Shown: positions 9,712 to 21,143 of the stretch, piece by piece
How the letters are laid out: each line of letters begins with the position of its first letter
How positions within the stretch are numbered: position 1 is the stretch's first letter
Assembly (NCBI GenBank): GCA_034359265.1
Contig: CP136891.1
Coordinates: 88,616,001 to 88,680,000, forward strand
Direction: 5' to 3'
Length of the DNA stretch: 64,000 nt
From: Canna indica
Taxonomy: Eukaryota; Streptophyta; Magnoliopsida; Zingiberales; Cannaceae
Program-made: the position numbers and the translations under genes
Notes under the pieces: model-generated
Databases searched by the model: none
Seen by the model: only the letters and a program-made list of their open reading frames with translations
What the model was told of the DNA's origin: nothing

Positions 9712-11361
9712 CTGGGTTGCTATAACCAAGGGAAATTCAGCAAAAAATGATGGATTTTTCTCTATTAAATGTTCTGGAGCCTCCTCAACAAATTTAGCTT
9801 TAACAGCATCATTTAGCTCTTGGAGAAATGAGCATACGCATTTTGCCTTTGATTGCCCAAGGCTATCTTCATCCACTGCAATTAAAAATGCATCAGCAGA
9901 CTGAAAATTATTGAAAAGGAATATACAGGAGAACATACTTACACAAAAAGTTATTCCCAAGATCATAAATTTCAACTTTAGATCCATCAACTGTAATACT
10001 CCCAATGCCTCCGAGAACAAGATTCTTCAAAGCTTCAGAGCCAGTAGGACCACAATTAAGCAAGCATATATTGGCATTCTCTAATGCTGATTGCCCTTGC
10101 TCTCCCCATATTCTGCCATTTGCATGAAAAGTAAGACCCCAAAAAATGAATAAATCGAGGCTAACAAAAAAAGTAAACAAATGCAAGGAACAGAAAAAAG
10201 AAGTTTAAAACATGTTATTTGGTGCCGATCACTAAGTTCTGCTGGTGCACAGTAACTCTAATTGAAAGAGGGCTAAAAAAGTTGAAATTTGTAAAGTTAT
10301 ATTCTATCAGCAAGTCCTTTTTGGATTTCTGTAACTCTTTCTCCTACTTTTAGTGTGTACATAACTACGTGAAGCTGAACATATTGGTCATAAGATCAAT
10401 CTACAGACGCCTACATGTTAGATAATGAAGACTGACATAGTCTTCAAGTATCATCAGAGGCACCTAAAGATAAAAACATTACTTTAAAAATGAGACAAAG
10501 CTATATTCACATAATGACTCATTCATTAATTCATATATACTCTATTTTCTCAGCCATCTAACTTAGATACAAGAAAGGAAAGGATCACATGGAAAATCAC
10601 ACTCTGCATACTTATTAGACAGGATATGCAATATGATTCAGTTGCCTTAGGTTGGGTGAATCTAGGATCAAGACAATTAAAATTAAATTGAGTTTAGTAG
10701 TTAGGGGTTCAAATATGACATTATTGTGCTCTTATGGTTTAAGATTAAAACAATAGTCCTATTTGATGTTTATAGATTAGCTATAACATTATTTGATTAC
10801 ATAATTTATAAAGCTAATAGGAACCAAGTTCTAATATCCAAATGTGTAGCTGAATTCATGGAAGCAATTATTTCTTGTGTTGGTGGACCCATATCTATTT
10901 TGCCTCTCATTCCTTATGTTTGTTTCTCTCCTTTCTGTCATAATATAGCTGTTGAAGTTCCTTGACCTCGGGCATAGCATCCCGACCCAACCCCACGCCC
11001 AGCCCTCGGGCGCAGCAGCTCCTGTTAGTTTGCAAGTTTATGCAAAAAGCATACATCAATAGTTTCCCAGACGCATCATTTGCAATTATTTTGCCTATCA
11101 CAACGTTTCTTTCTGCGCCAACATAACAATGTGCGCAGAGGCAATACCACAGGTATGTGAAAAAGAAAACTAGATATCGTCCTAAGACCTCAAGAGACCT
11201 TTTAAGGACCGTCATAAAACCCTAATTCACCGTTATGAGAACGATCAAAAATTGGTAGATTAAGAAAATAACAATATGAAGGGAAATCGAACTCGGGTTG
11301 GTTATCGGCGTTACCTGAGCTGGCGGTCGTACTTGGTCTTCTTAGTCTCCGCAACGGCCAT
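9712..11361 (-). pseudogene. AXR1: AXR1-like NEDD8-activating enzyme E1 subunit, first three exons only
   Basis: AXR1 is the regulatory half of the heterodimeric E1 that adenylates the ubiquitin-like protein NEDD8/RUB for cullin modification and auxin signalling. Exon 1 (11315-11361) starts at ATG and reads MAVAETKKTKYDRQL. Exon 2 (9943-10112) reads [20 protein letters not shown], then [19 protein letters not shown]. Exon 3 (9712-9875) reads DEDSLGQSKAKCVCSFLQEL and ends PLVIATQ. All three join in phase with consensus splice sites, giving about 125 residues of the roughly 520 usual for the family. One Val of the usual TVVDGSK is absent. The remaining exons are missing, so a functional E1 subunit is not possible from this locus. 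The 5' region is intact, so a short transcript could still exist. Intron 1 is 1.2 kb. Confidence 0.9.
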
Positions 11362-11613
11362 CGTCGGACCTCTCGCCCTCGCGCTCTAATCTTGGGTTGT
11401 GGGGGATTCTAAGAGAGCGAACGTTAAGTAAAAAGGCCGCCTTTTAAAAGAGAAGAAAGAGATGCCAAAGATCAAGTTAGCACGTGCTGTGCTCGTGCGT
11501 GCTATACTTATGTTTCTTTATAGTAATTAATCTGGTACCTTAATTAATATATTATTTTAATACCTATGTTTCCCTTAATTTATAGTAGTTAATGAATTAT
11601 CATTTATTTGTGG
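11362..11613. promoter_or_regulatory. Upstream region of the AXR1-like fragment
   Basis: The GC-richer stretch at 11362-11400 reads as a plausible 5' leader on the minus strand. Further upstream the DNA becomes AT-rich until the hAT MITE at 11614. No convincing TATA box was fixed. Confidence 0.3.
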
Positions 11614-12058
11614 TAGAGGTGGCAATGGGCCGGGCTCGTGCCGCCCAGGCAATGGGCTGGGCGCGCCCATGGGCGGTACGAGCCCAACTCGGTTCTAGGC
11701 CATGCTTGACCCGGCCCGAAGAATTGCGGGCCGAGCCGGGCACAACATGTCTATGCCCAAGGGGCGGGCTGGGCTCGCCCCTTGGGCACGGCACGGGCCT
11801 GGCCAGGCCTGGCACCACCTAGGCCTAGCTTGGTTTGCACCCAGGCTTAGCCTGATTTTCTGTGCTAGACTTAAGCAATATATATTTTACTTAGTAAAAT
11901 TATATAAAAATAGATGATATGTGTTAGTGTGATGGTTAGTTCTTTAGAAAAAGAAGTGAAGGTCGGCAGTTTGAGTCTCACCGCTGACCATAATTTCATG
12001 TTTTTAAGAATTCGGGCCGGGCCTGCCTGGGCCGACCCACGACCCATTGTCACCTCTA
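11614..12058. mobile_element. hAT MITE with GC-rich core, 445 bp
   Basis: Left end TAGAGGTGGCAATGGG and right end CCCATTGTCACCTCTA are inverted with one mismatch. The flanks are ATTTGTGG (11606-11613) and ATTTGTGT (12059-12066), an 8-bp duplication with one change. TAGAGGTGGCAA ends with an 8-bp duplication fit hAT. The left half is packed with GGGCC/GGCCC words (GGGCCGGGCTCG and its reverse), so it can fold on itself. It has no transposase; open frames across it come from the GC-rich palindromes. Confidence 0.85.
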
Positions 12059-12374
12059 ATTTGTGTAAGTAAGTTGTACTTCATATGTGCCAACTTTTGA
12101 GAAGCATAGTTGGTGGGCAACATTTTATATGTTTCTTAGATATTAAAGATTCAAACCCTAGTATGGTCATCTATTATGACTTTCTATTTTTTTCAAAAAA
12201 AAGTTGTACTTCATATGCCAACTGTGCTACTTGGCAACATCTTGTATATTTTCTAAAAATCTAGGATTTAAAATTTACTATGATCATCATATTGTGACTT
12301 TCTATCTTTGTTTAAAAAAAAATTATACTTCATATATTAACTTTTAAAAATATATATCATAGACTGACTATTTT
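12059..12374. other. AT-rich DNA with a threefold degenerate repeat
   Basis: The string AAGTTGTACTTCATATG recurs at about 12071, 12202 and (diverged) 12322, each followed about 60 bases later by a CTATTATGACTTTCTAT-like word. It is a degenerate tandem repeat with period about 125. No gene. Confidence 0.55.
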
Positions 12375-12978
12375 GGGCAGAAAACGTCTGTGCGGCTCCC
12401 TTGCTCCCGTGCAAGGGATGAGCCTTAGGCAAAGACCGCTTCGTCAATAGCGAAAAGTCGCGGGCTCCCAATTCGTTCGTCTTCATGCCTCTGTGCGCTT
12501 GGAGGCAAAAATGTTTGGGCCAAACGACCGATTGTGTGGAAAATGCTTATAAATGCTTAAACGGATGCTAGAACAAATGACTAGAGATGTGCCTGTGCTA
12601 TACCTGGGTATTATACATGTGGAGCCTAGCCCCTTATGCCATCCACGGGGTTCCCAAAAGTACGAGGAGCATGACAAAATTTCCTATGGCCGCACACCCC
12701 CATCGTTCATGCCACGGCTAGGAAACGAGGGACATTTCCTAGTCACGAGCGAGAACGGTGGGTGGTGCGTGAGAGCTTTTACCGTGCATAATTACATGAT
12801 TTGCACACCCCATCGGTCATGCCGCAGCTAGCAAACGATGATCGTTTCCTAGTCGTGGGTAAGAATGGTGGGTGGTGCGCGAATGTTTTACATGGATGCG
12901 TATGATGTGATATTTACAATGCACGTTAGGGACCGTCATGACACGTATAGGTCTTGACAAACCCAATGGTCCATAACA
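12375..12978 (-). mobile_element. 3' LTR of the chromovirus (left LTR)
   Basis: On the minus strand the polypurine stretch AAGTGGGGGGAGAA (12979-12990) is followed by TGTTATGGACCATTGGG, the expected LTR start, at 12978. The other end near 12375 is estimated from the change to AT-rich DNA; no partner LTR exists for comparison. Inside, a block of about 110 bases is duplicated in tandem (12690-12780 and 12803-12890, each with ACGGTGGGTGGTGCG-like ends). Confidence 0.55.
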
Positions 12979-15900
12979 TTCTCCCCCCACTTAGGAAGTC
13001 GACGCCCTCGTCGATTCCTTCTTGAATGCGGTGATGATGTCTTGTTTGTGTCGCAATGTGCTTTCTTTCTCCCAGCTAGCTTCGGAGGTAGGGAGTCCAT
13101 TCCACTTGACAAGGTACTTCCGCTCTTTGTTGCCGTTAGAGAGTTTCACTTTGTGGTCTGGTGAGATCTCCTCTGCTTCACATTATATCGCCTTGGTTGT
13201 GGCAGGTGGATGTGTCGGAATGTTGTGTTCGTCATCGTACGCTGATTGGGTTAGCGTGGTAGGACTTCAAGTTGCTCACATGGAAGACGGGTTATATTTT
13301 GCACCATACTAGCAGTTGGGGTTGATAGGCCACCGGCCTTACCCTTTTGATGACGGGGAAGGGACCATCGTATTTGCGTAAGAGGTCCTTGTGTATCTTG
13401 CATCGAAAAACTACGAGGGATGTCGGGTGAAGTCTTATCAGTACTTAGTCCCCGACCTTGAATTCTCAATGTCCCCTTCCTTCGTCGGCCCACTTTTTCA
13501 TTTTGCGTGCTGCCAATACGAGGTAGGGTCGAGCAATCTCTTGATTTTGTTTCCACTCCTTGACCATTTGATAAGCAGTCGGACTACTTCTAGTGTAGCC
13601 AAGAACCAATGAGTGGGGTGTGTTTGGTTGGCGTCCTAATAAAATCTCGTGAGGGACTCTTATTGGTTGTGGAGCTCCTCTGCATATTGTAGGAGAACTA
13701 GGCTACATCTAGCAGCTTGTCCAGTCCCTTTGTTTCGTCGTTACGAAGTGTCAGAGGTATTGTTCGAGGAGTGCGTTCATGCACTCCGTCTGCCCATCTG
13801 CTTGAGGGTGTAGGCTCGTGGAGAAGTATAGTTAGGACCTCAATAATTTAAACACCTCTGTCCAGAATTTGCCAAGGAATCATGGGTCTCGATAACTTAT
13901 GACATTATTTGGCACACCTCAAAGTTTCACGACATTCTGCATCACGAGTTTTGCGGCTTCGCTTGTTGTGCAGTGCGAGGGGGCTGTCATGAAATGTGGC
14001 ATATTTGGAGAAGCAATCCACACCCAATATGATGGAATCGAACTCCTCCACTTTGGGTAGACTCGCTATGAAGTCAAGGGAGATGTTTTCCCATGGTCGC
14101 TCGAAAATATGTATAGGTTCGAGAAGACCCGCAGGCTTCTGCCTCTCGATATTGTCTTGCTGGCAGATCAAGCATGTCTTCACGTACTCCTCGATGACGT
14201 CTGTCATCTTTGGCCAATAAAATGCCCTCTCCAGTAGGGCCACTGTTTGGTGTACGCCAGGGTGCCCTGCCCAGAGAATATCGTGACACTCCTTTAGCAA
14301 TTCTCTACGCAGACCATCTGCCCTAGGTATGTACAGTCGGTTTCCTTTGGTGAAGATGAGTCCGTCTCGAACTCAAAACTTTCTTGTCTTTCCGTCTTTG
14401 ATTAGCTTGAACAATGCCTCCGCCTAGGTGTCTTTGAGCAAGCCCATGCTTATCTTCTCACAGAAGTTGGATTGCACTTGACTAACGTTGCTCCCAATTT
14501 TTGCTTGAACGGCTACAACCCGTTCTATCTTGTGACTCAGGGCGTCTACCACCACGTTGGAACGTCCCAGCTAGTATTCCAACGTCATGTTGAACTCAGC
14601 TAAAAAGTCCTACCATCGAGCTTGCTTCGGCGAGAGATTCTTCTGAGTCTGAAGCGTTATGTTGTCTGTCTTCACAACAAAGTGTGGTGTGAGCAAGTAG
14701 TGCCTCCAAACACGGAGACAGTGCACTATTGTAGTTATTTCATTCTCATGTGCAGGGTATCGTCGCTCCATGTCGTTCAGCATACGACTCTCGAAAGCGA
14801 CGGGATGTCCTTCCTATATAAAGACACCTCCAATTGCGTAGTCTGAGACATCAGTGTGGACTTCAAAGGGCTTCCCATAGTCGAGAAGCTCGAGAACTGG
14901 TTCCTCAATCACCGCCCGCTTCAAGTCTTCAAACACTTCTATGCAAGGTTAGGACCAATGCCATGTTTTTTCCTTCTTGAGCAAGTCCGTCAGTGGAGCT
15001 GCTCGCCTTGAGTATCCGGCCATGAATCTTCGGTAGTAGTTCACAAAATCAAGGAATGATCTGAGTTCTCTGACCTTTGTGGGTGGTTGTCATTCTACCA
15101 CGGTGCAGACTTTTGCATTGTCCATTCAAAATTTTTCGCGCCCCAACACGATGTCCCAGAAAGTCGATCTCTTCTTGGGCGAAGTAGCACCTCTCCCATT
15201 TCATGAACAAAGTGTTCTCCCAGAGCATCTTGAGGATGATCTTCAAATTTTGAATGTTCTCCTCCAAGGTCCGACTGTAGACCACAATATCATCTAAGTA
15301 CACCACAATGAATTTGTCCAAGTGCTCCTGGAACAATCGATTCATCATGGTGCTAAAAGTGGCTAGAGCATTCACGAGGACGAATGACATCACCAAGAAT
15401 TCGTAGTCTCCATAGCGCTTTACGCAAATGGTCTTTCCCTCGTCCCCTTCGGCAATCTGCACTTGCCAGTATCCCGATCTCAGGTCTAGCTTGAAAAAAA
15501 AATCTTGCTTGGCCAAGTTCGTCGAACAAGTCCATAATGAGTGGGATGGGATACCTATTCTTCACTGTCACTTTGTTCAAAGCTCGGTAGTCAACGCAAA
15601 GGTGGAGACTCCCGTCCTTCTTCTTTTGGAACAACACAGGGGCTCCAAATGGAGCTACGGATCAGCCCTTCGTCGAGCAACTCCTTTAGTTGTCTCCGTA
15701 GTTCCGTCAATTCAGGTGGCGTCATTTGGTAAGGTGGCTGGTATAGGGGTTTAGTCCCCAGTTTCCAGTTCGATGCCATGATCCACCCCCCTCTTTGGCG
15801 GCAAAGTATTTGACAGTTCGACTAGCATCACGTCCTCGAACTCGTCAAGTATTCTTGAGACTGTTGTAGGTTCTCGTTTTGTCCTATTGAGTGGCCCTTC

Positions 15901-16020
15901 CAGCTTCACCGCATCCACCATTGTAAGTTCGCCTCGACGAACTCTTTTCTTCACTTGTATGGTGGAAAGGAGTTTGTCTTTGCTTCCTGGTGCCGAACGC
16001 ACCGTTTGAACAAGGCTGGT
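12979..16020 (-). mobile_element. Decayed Ty3/gypsy chromovirus polyprotein region
   Basis: On the minus strand the order is the end of protease/linker (15751-16023, then TPPELTELRRQLKELLDEGL), reverse transcriptase (15049-15637; [15 protein letters not shown] and the catalytic YLDDIVVYS), a diverged RNase H (about 14600-15000), integrase (13905-14300; H/H...C/C zinc motif, then SLDFIASLP and VDCFSKYATF) and a C-terminal chromodomain (about 13030-13200; KYLVKWNGLPTSEASWE). Integrase followed by a chromodomain places it among chromoviruses. Frameshifts and stops break it into several frames. Gag and the 5' LTR are missing on the right, where the DNA changes at about 16020. It cannot transpose. 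Confidence 0.9.
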
Positions 16021-16237
16021 CACGCACGATGATGAAGGTAATATTCTATAGAAGTCTCTCTCTCCATCTACAAAATCCTCTTGATTCCCTCCTCACGAAG
16101 CTAGCCACGCACGATGATGAAGGTAATATTTTTCGTGTTTCAACGTTTCTGTGTGCAGCCGATCTGAGATGCTAGTTTTGCCACCGAACGCTTGCTGCTC
16201 AAACACCAATAGAGCCCGCTGTCTGGCAGCGGCAGCA
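16021..16237 (+). repeat. Dispersed repeat with internal direct duplication
   Basis: CACGCACGATGATGAAGGTA occurs at about 16022 and again at about 16114. The second copy is followed by a GTTTCAACGTTTCTGTGTGC-like stretch and CAGCCGAT. A diverged version (ACACGATAATGAAGGTA, then ATGTGCAGCCGATT) appears at about 33877-33938. This is a three-copy family in the window whose nature I do not know. Confidence 0.65.
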
Positions 16238-18896
16238 TGTCACGACCCGAATTCAGGGTCACTTGATCGGCCAGGGTATACGTGCCTATACCTCGCAGCC
16301 AATCTCATGCATATGACAACTCATAAAAATAGCAGAGTAAATAACAGCTTTTATTAATGAAAAGAACCAAAGCAAATTTTTATTTCAAAACATCAAAAAT
16401 TTTGATAAGTAGTTTAAGTGCGGAAATAAATAAACCAAAGAGCAACAGTTCTTTAACAAACAAAATCTGAATAAAACATGAATGTTCCCACGAGACTACA
16501 ACTCTAAAACATCAAACCACAAGTGCATGATCAAACTACTACAGACTCAACTACGACCCCTAACTAGGACTGCTATAAGATCAATGTAGCTCCTCTGCCC
16601 TCCAACCGCGCCAAGTGCTCTAGCCCACCTCATTGATCAGGCTCTGCAAAACAAAAACAATGACAACGGGTGAGTTCAAAAGAACTCAGTGAGCTGTTCT
16701 ATCGACCCCCATGAGAAACCAAACACACAATAAATAGCATAAATGCAAACACCTTACTCAAACAGAAAATATCACAAGGGAGTGACTAGCTAATAAGTTA
16801 TCTAGCCATCACATGGCCAAAGGCATCCAACACCCAAAAGGTGAAGATCAACAGGCCTAAGCCTACCATACCCTAAGGCAACAAAATATACTAGGATAAT
16901 CGGGATTGGCTCATCCGAACTTATCCAAATATAAAGAAACTCATGAGCAATCGAGATTGGTCCGTTCGAACTTGCACCACGAGACACGAAGAAATAATCA
17001 GGATTCATCGGTCCGAACTTGCCCCTTTAAGATATCGCAGGGATAATCGAGATTTGCCCGTCCGAACTTACCTCTTTCAGACATCACATGAATAATCGAG
17101 ATTTGCCTGTTCGAACTTATTTCTTAAAAAAACATCGAGAATAATCAAAATTTGCTCATCCGAACTTATTCCACAAGGCCATACCGAAATAATCGAGATT
17201 TGCTCATCCGAACTTGTTCCAAAGGAATAACGTAGGAATAATCGAGATTCGTCCATCCGAACTTATTCCATTAAAATAGGTTGGGAATTAGTCATCCAAC
17301 CTTCCAGGCCTACCCCGCAATCCGGCTCCTAATCGAGCCTCTCCGCCATTCATAAAGATATGGTGCAACATGACCTAAGTCAAGTCTCTCCTACAATGCC
17401 TTAGGGGTGTCCTTATTGGGAAGCGTCTCAACACTCCAATACCCGATCCCAACTCCTAGATCTGTAATGTCATAAACTCGTGAGATTTTATTTCATGCAC
17501 AAACTTTATTTGTTGGTTCATAACAGATTATGCTGACCCCTTTCTCAATTTTAATTATGCAATTAAAATTTAGATAACCAAGATTAAAATTTTATTTTAG
17601 CTTATTATTGTGCCTGAAACTTATGTATCTAACTCGAATATAATCTCCATAGTGTGACATATATTTCCAAACTATATTATGTGATCAAAATAATATGTTA
17701 CACGACTATATCCAGTAATCTACTCGCAGCACAACAAAGAATCAAAATCGGCACAGATTCAACAAACAACATGCAATTTCAGCAAATTTGAGTTTGTAGC
17801 ATATATGGAAATAAATCCAAAATTTACGGAATATAGATCCTAAATTACCCTCATCTCAGATTTATATCAACAAGTTCATCACAAATAAACAACTTCATAA
17901 TTTGCTAATCAAAATCTAACATGCATCAACCTCTTCTTTAAGCAAGAATCAAACCTTATGATCAAGAATCTTTCACAAGAATACGCTTGACATCAAGATC
18001 CAAACCTCATCTTTTGTAAAACATAATTTCTAATCATAATCACAGATTATTCATAAAGCATTCATTAACATGTTAATACATAAATTTACAAGCAAATTAT
18101 GGCATGTATCTCAAGATTGCTCAATGATAATTTCTTAGGCATTTTATCAAACAATTAGAGGGCATCCTACCCTCCACCTTGGCCGAGCTTCCCTAGGGTC
18201 ATCCTAGGGCTGCCGAGCCCCATAAGGGAGGGTTTAGGGCATCTTCAAGCACGACACATAAGAAGGACGGCGAGAATTCAAGAAGCGTCAGAAAACACAT
18301 TAAGAACATCTTTACCTACAAGAATAGCTTCAAGAATTCGAAGAAACCCGAGAAGAATGATGGTAAAACCACTCACGTAAATAGGAAGGAGGATTAGAGA
18401 AAAAAATCCTGGACAACGGCTCTCGAATCCGGCTTCAAGAGATGACGACTCAACTCAAGGAATGGAGAAGAGGGGGCGTCGGCTTGAAGAGAGGGAAAGG
18501 GAGAGAGAGGGCGGCTGGCTCAGGTGGTGGCTCCCTGCTCGACTCCAAAGGAAAGGGAAGAAGAGGAAGGAGAGGAAGAGGCTCGACTCGGCGACTGGGC
18601 TTAGCAGCTCCAAGAGGGGAAGGGGAGGGGCGGCTGGCAGCTTGGCTCATCCCTTCAAGAATCATGTGAGGCTCCAATGGGGAGTCGAATACCAAATGGG
18701 CGATTTTCTTAATTATACTCCACTCCTTAACCTAAATCCACTACCCCTCATAGCAAACCCGCATCTGTCTCGAGCCAAATCCAAACCCGCTAACACAACT
18801 AAGCCTAATTAATCCAATCCAATCCCATGCCCCACGTACACATCAAACACACACACTTATGCCATAAAATTTTAAAATCAAGGACATGCAACTACA
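16238..18896 (-). repeat. Left (3') LTR of the gypsy element
   Basis: The outer tip on the plus strand is TGTCACGACC. The LTR is about 80-90% identical by eye to 23476-25991. Main differences: a segment of about 115 bases (roughly 18046-18160) is present only here, and this copy has one extra unit of the internal tandem repeat. The 16900-17290 part is a tandem array (separate entry). Open frames near 18440-18810 lie in a GA-rich stretch shared by both LTRs and are not genes. Confidence 0.85.
16896..17290. repeat. About 49-bp tandem repeat in the left LTR, 8 units
   Basis: Units share ATAATCGAGATTTGC followed by a variable CCGTCCGAACTTA; starts fall near 16896, 16945, 16994, 17041, 17091, 17141, 17187 and 17236. 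The right LTR has seven units at 24116-24445. Which strand, if any, it acts on is unknown. Confidence 0.9.
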
Positions 18897-19139
18897 CAAT
18901 TTAAATAGATTTATCTAATTTAATAAAAGACTTTGCACAAATCAATTTTTCTACTTACCCGAGCTCGCAAGCTCGCACCGGACCATAAGGCGACTCGGCA
19001 CGATATTGATATTGATATTGCATGATAAATATTTGAAAGTTCATGAGTAGGTAAAATTTTGATAACTTAGGAAATTTCATGATATTGATATTGAATGAAA
19101 TTTGAATATGTTGATATTCCTTATTAGAGACCTCATTTT

Positions 19140-20188
19140 GAGTAGCCAATTAGAGACCTTATTAGAGACCGACCGGTCAACCGAATGATGTTAAAAATTG
19201 GCAGTAGCCAATTCGGTCAACTGGTCAGTCGACCGAAGATGATTAAAAATCGACAGTGGCTACTTCGGTCGATCGGATAGCAGAGGAGCTAAAACTCAAC
19301 TCATTCGGTCGATCGAACAAAGCGATAAAAGCATAAAAAGCCAGCTATCGATGGGCGACTGATCGGTCAATCGACTGACGATCGACCAGCAAGCGACCGA
19401 ATGGCGTCCAACGGGCAAAAAAATGCCCGTTGAGAAGCCGTTCCATTGAGGGGTTATAAATACCCCTCACCTAACTTCTTTAATCACTCTCCTAGGTAAC
19501 TTTTGATGCAAATATCCTTCAAAGAGTGATCTTTAGCATCCTCCAAGTCTTTCAATTGATAAAAATCTTCAAACCTAGCTCTTGAACCCTCACCTTCAAA
19601 GTGTTCTTCATCAAGGGTGCTAGGCTCAAAAAGAAGTGGTGTTTACATTGTGATAAGTTCTTTTCTTCCTCTTCTTGTAATAGAATTATTTTTTATTTAT
19701 TTTTACTTAAATTTACTTGAGCTTATAAGAAGACCTTGTGTGTGGTCTTGTGTGTAAATGGTTATCTTGGTGTAAAGCCACTTGTGTAAACTAAGTTAGG
19801 AGTAGGTCTTAAGAATTAAGGTGGAAAAGCTCACTCGGTAGGAAGGCGGGATACTTTTAGGTGTGGAAGTACCTTCATGGTGAGTGTAGGGTCTTTCCGG
19901 TGCAAAGTTCTCAATTGTAAGCTACTCATAATTTAATTAATTTGGGTGTGAAATCCTAAGCACGGTGCTTAGGTAGTGGAGTAGACATTGTGGCTGGACC
20001 ACTATAAATAATTGTGTTTGTATTGTGTCTTTTGAGTTTGCTTAATTTCCTTACTTATTGCTTTTGGATTGAATAATATAATTGTGAATTGCCTAAGTTG
20101 TAAGAAACGATTAAAAAAATAGTATTAAGCAATAAGATTTAGTTAACACACTATTCACCCCCCTCTAGTGTGTTCATTTCGATCAACA
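19140..20188 (+). mobile_element. Ty1/copia (SIRE-like) LTR fragment, plus strand
   Basis: The stretch resembles the reverse of 33969-35568: GCTTAGGTAGTGGAGTA...ACCACTATAAAT and the terminal CTATTCACCCCCCTCTAG, ending TTTCGATCAACA at 20188. 19140-19420 is full of CGATCGACCG-type words, as in the other copy. A TATA box (TTATAAATACCCCTC, from 19454) lies about where an LTR promoter should. The first part of the LTR is missing. The right edge abuts gypsy integrase sequence directly, and no rest of that integrase is found on the left, so this is a rearranged junction rather than a clean insertion. Confidence 0.75.
19454..19468 (+). promoter_or_regulatory. TATA box of the copia LTR
   Basis: TTATAAATACCCCTC follows the CGATCGA-rich block. 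The other LTR copy has the matching TATAAATATACCTC on the minus strand at about 34767-34780, in the same relative place. Conservation in both copies supports a promoter role. Confidence 0.6.
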
Positions 20189-20189
20189 G

Positions 20190-21001
20190 CAACCTCGTCA
20201 CAAAATTCATGATTATTCTCCCAGTTCCACTCTGGTACTTCTAGGTTCTGGAGCAACCCTGTCGGCTTCAAATGCTTAGCCTTAACCTGCTGACACACAA
20301 GAAACTTAGACACGAACTTGGCCACCTATCTTTTCATGCATTTCTACCAATAATTCCACCTTAGATATCGGTACATCTTTGTGGCTCTCGAGTGCATAGT
20401 ATATGTGGACCGATGAGCCATCTCTAGCATCTGCCTGCGCACCTCAGTCATATCTGGCACCACTATCCTATTCTTAAACCTCATAACACTCTCTGAGTCA
20501 ACACCGAAACCATTATCGGCATCACCTCTCTTGGCCAGATCCTTAGTTAGTGCACAAAAGGCATCCTCCTCCTGCGCTGCCCGCAATATGTCAACCAACA
20601 TGGACTGCACCCTTAGGTTAGCCACCAGTGCACTAGAATCTAACACTATCAAGACTGCCCCGCCATCCAAACACATGGCAAAATCCTGAGCCAACGGCCT
20701 CCTCCTAACTGCCAAATGCGTCAGACTGCCCATAGACTTCCTGCTCGATCAAGACATCAACTACCATGTTAGCCTTCCCCGGATGGTACATAATCGTGCA
20801 GTCATAGTCTTTCAAAAGCTCAAGCCATCTTCTCTGCCTCAAGTTCAACTCCTTCTGGGTGAGCAAATACTGAAGGCTTTTATGATCATTGTATATCTCA
20901 CAGGCCTCGCCATAAAGGTAGTGACACCACAGCTTCAATGTGAACACCACTACTGTCAGCTCAAGATCATAAGTTGGATAATTCTTCTCGTGGATCTTCA
21001 A
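20190..21001 (-). pseudogene. Gypsy RNase H and truncated integrase
   Basis: On the minus strand 20705-21001 carries RNase H ([24 protein letters not shown], here split as [12 protein letters not shown] and the later [17 protein letters not shown]). 20344-20733 carries the integrase N-terminus (VVPDMTEVRRQMLEMAH and TKMYRYLRWNYW). Past a frame break, at 20200-20330, come CQQVKA-like and PTGLLQNLEVPEWNWE strings. The catalytic core is absent because the copia LTR fragment begins at 20188. Non-functional. Confidence 0.85.
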
Positions 21002-21143
21002 CTGCTATGAGGCATCACAATAAACAACAACTCCTCTTGAGCCCGAGGATATATACTACTAGAACTAGTGCCGATGTCAAGCGGCCCTTGAGCTTCAGAA
21101 AGCTCTCCTCACACTTATTATCCCATTCGAACTTGACATTCTT

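Noticed and set aside
11592..11917. Several overlapping open frames on both strands
   Set aside because: They arise from GGGCC/GGCCC palindromes of the hAT MITE.
16896..17290. CRISPR-like array of regularly spaced repeats
   Set aside because: Units are degenerate, spacers are not unique, it lies inside an LTR in plant DNA and there are no cas genes.
18442..18812. Open frames rich in Lys/Arg/Gly
   Set aside because: They fall in a GA-rich LTR segment shared with 25550-25760; composition rather than coding.
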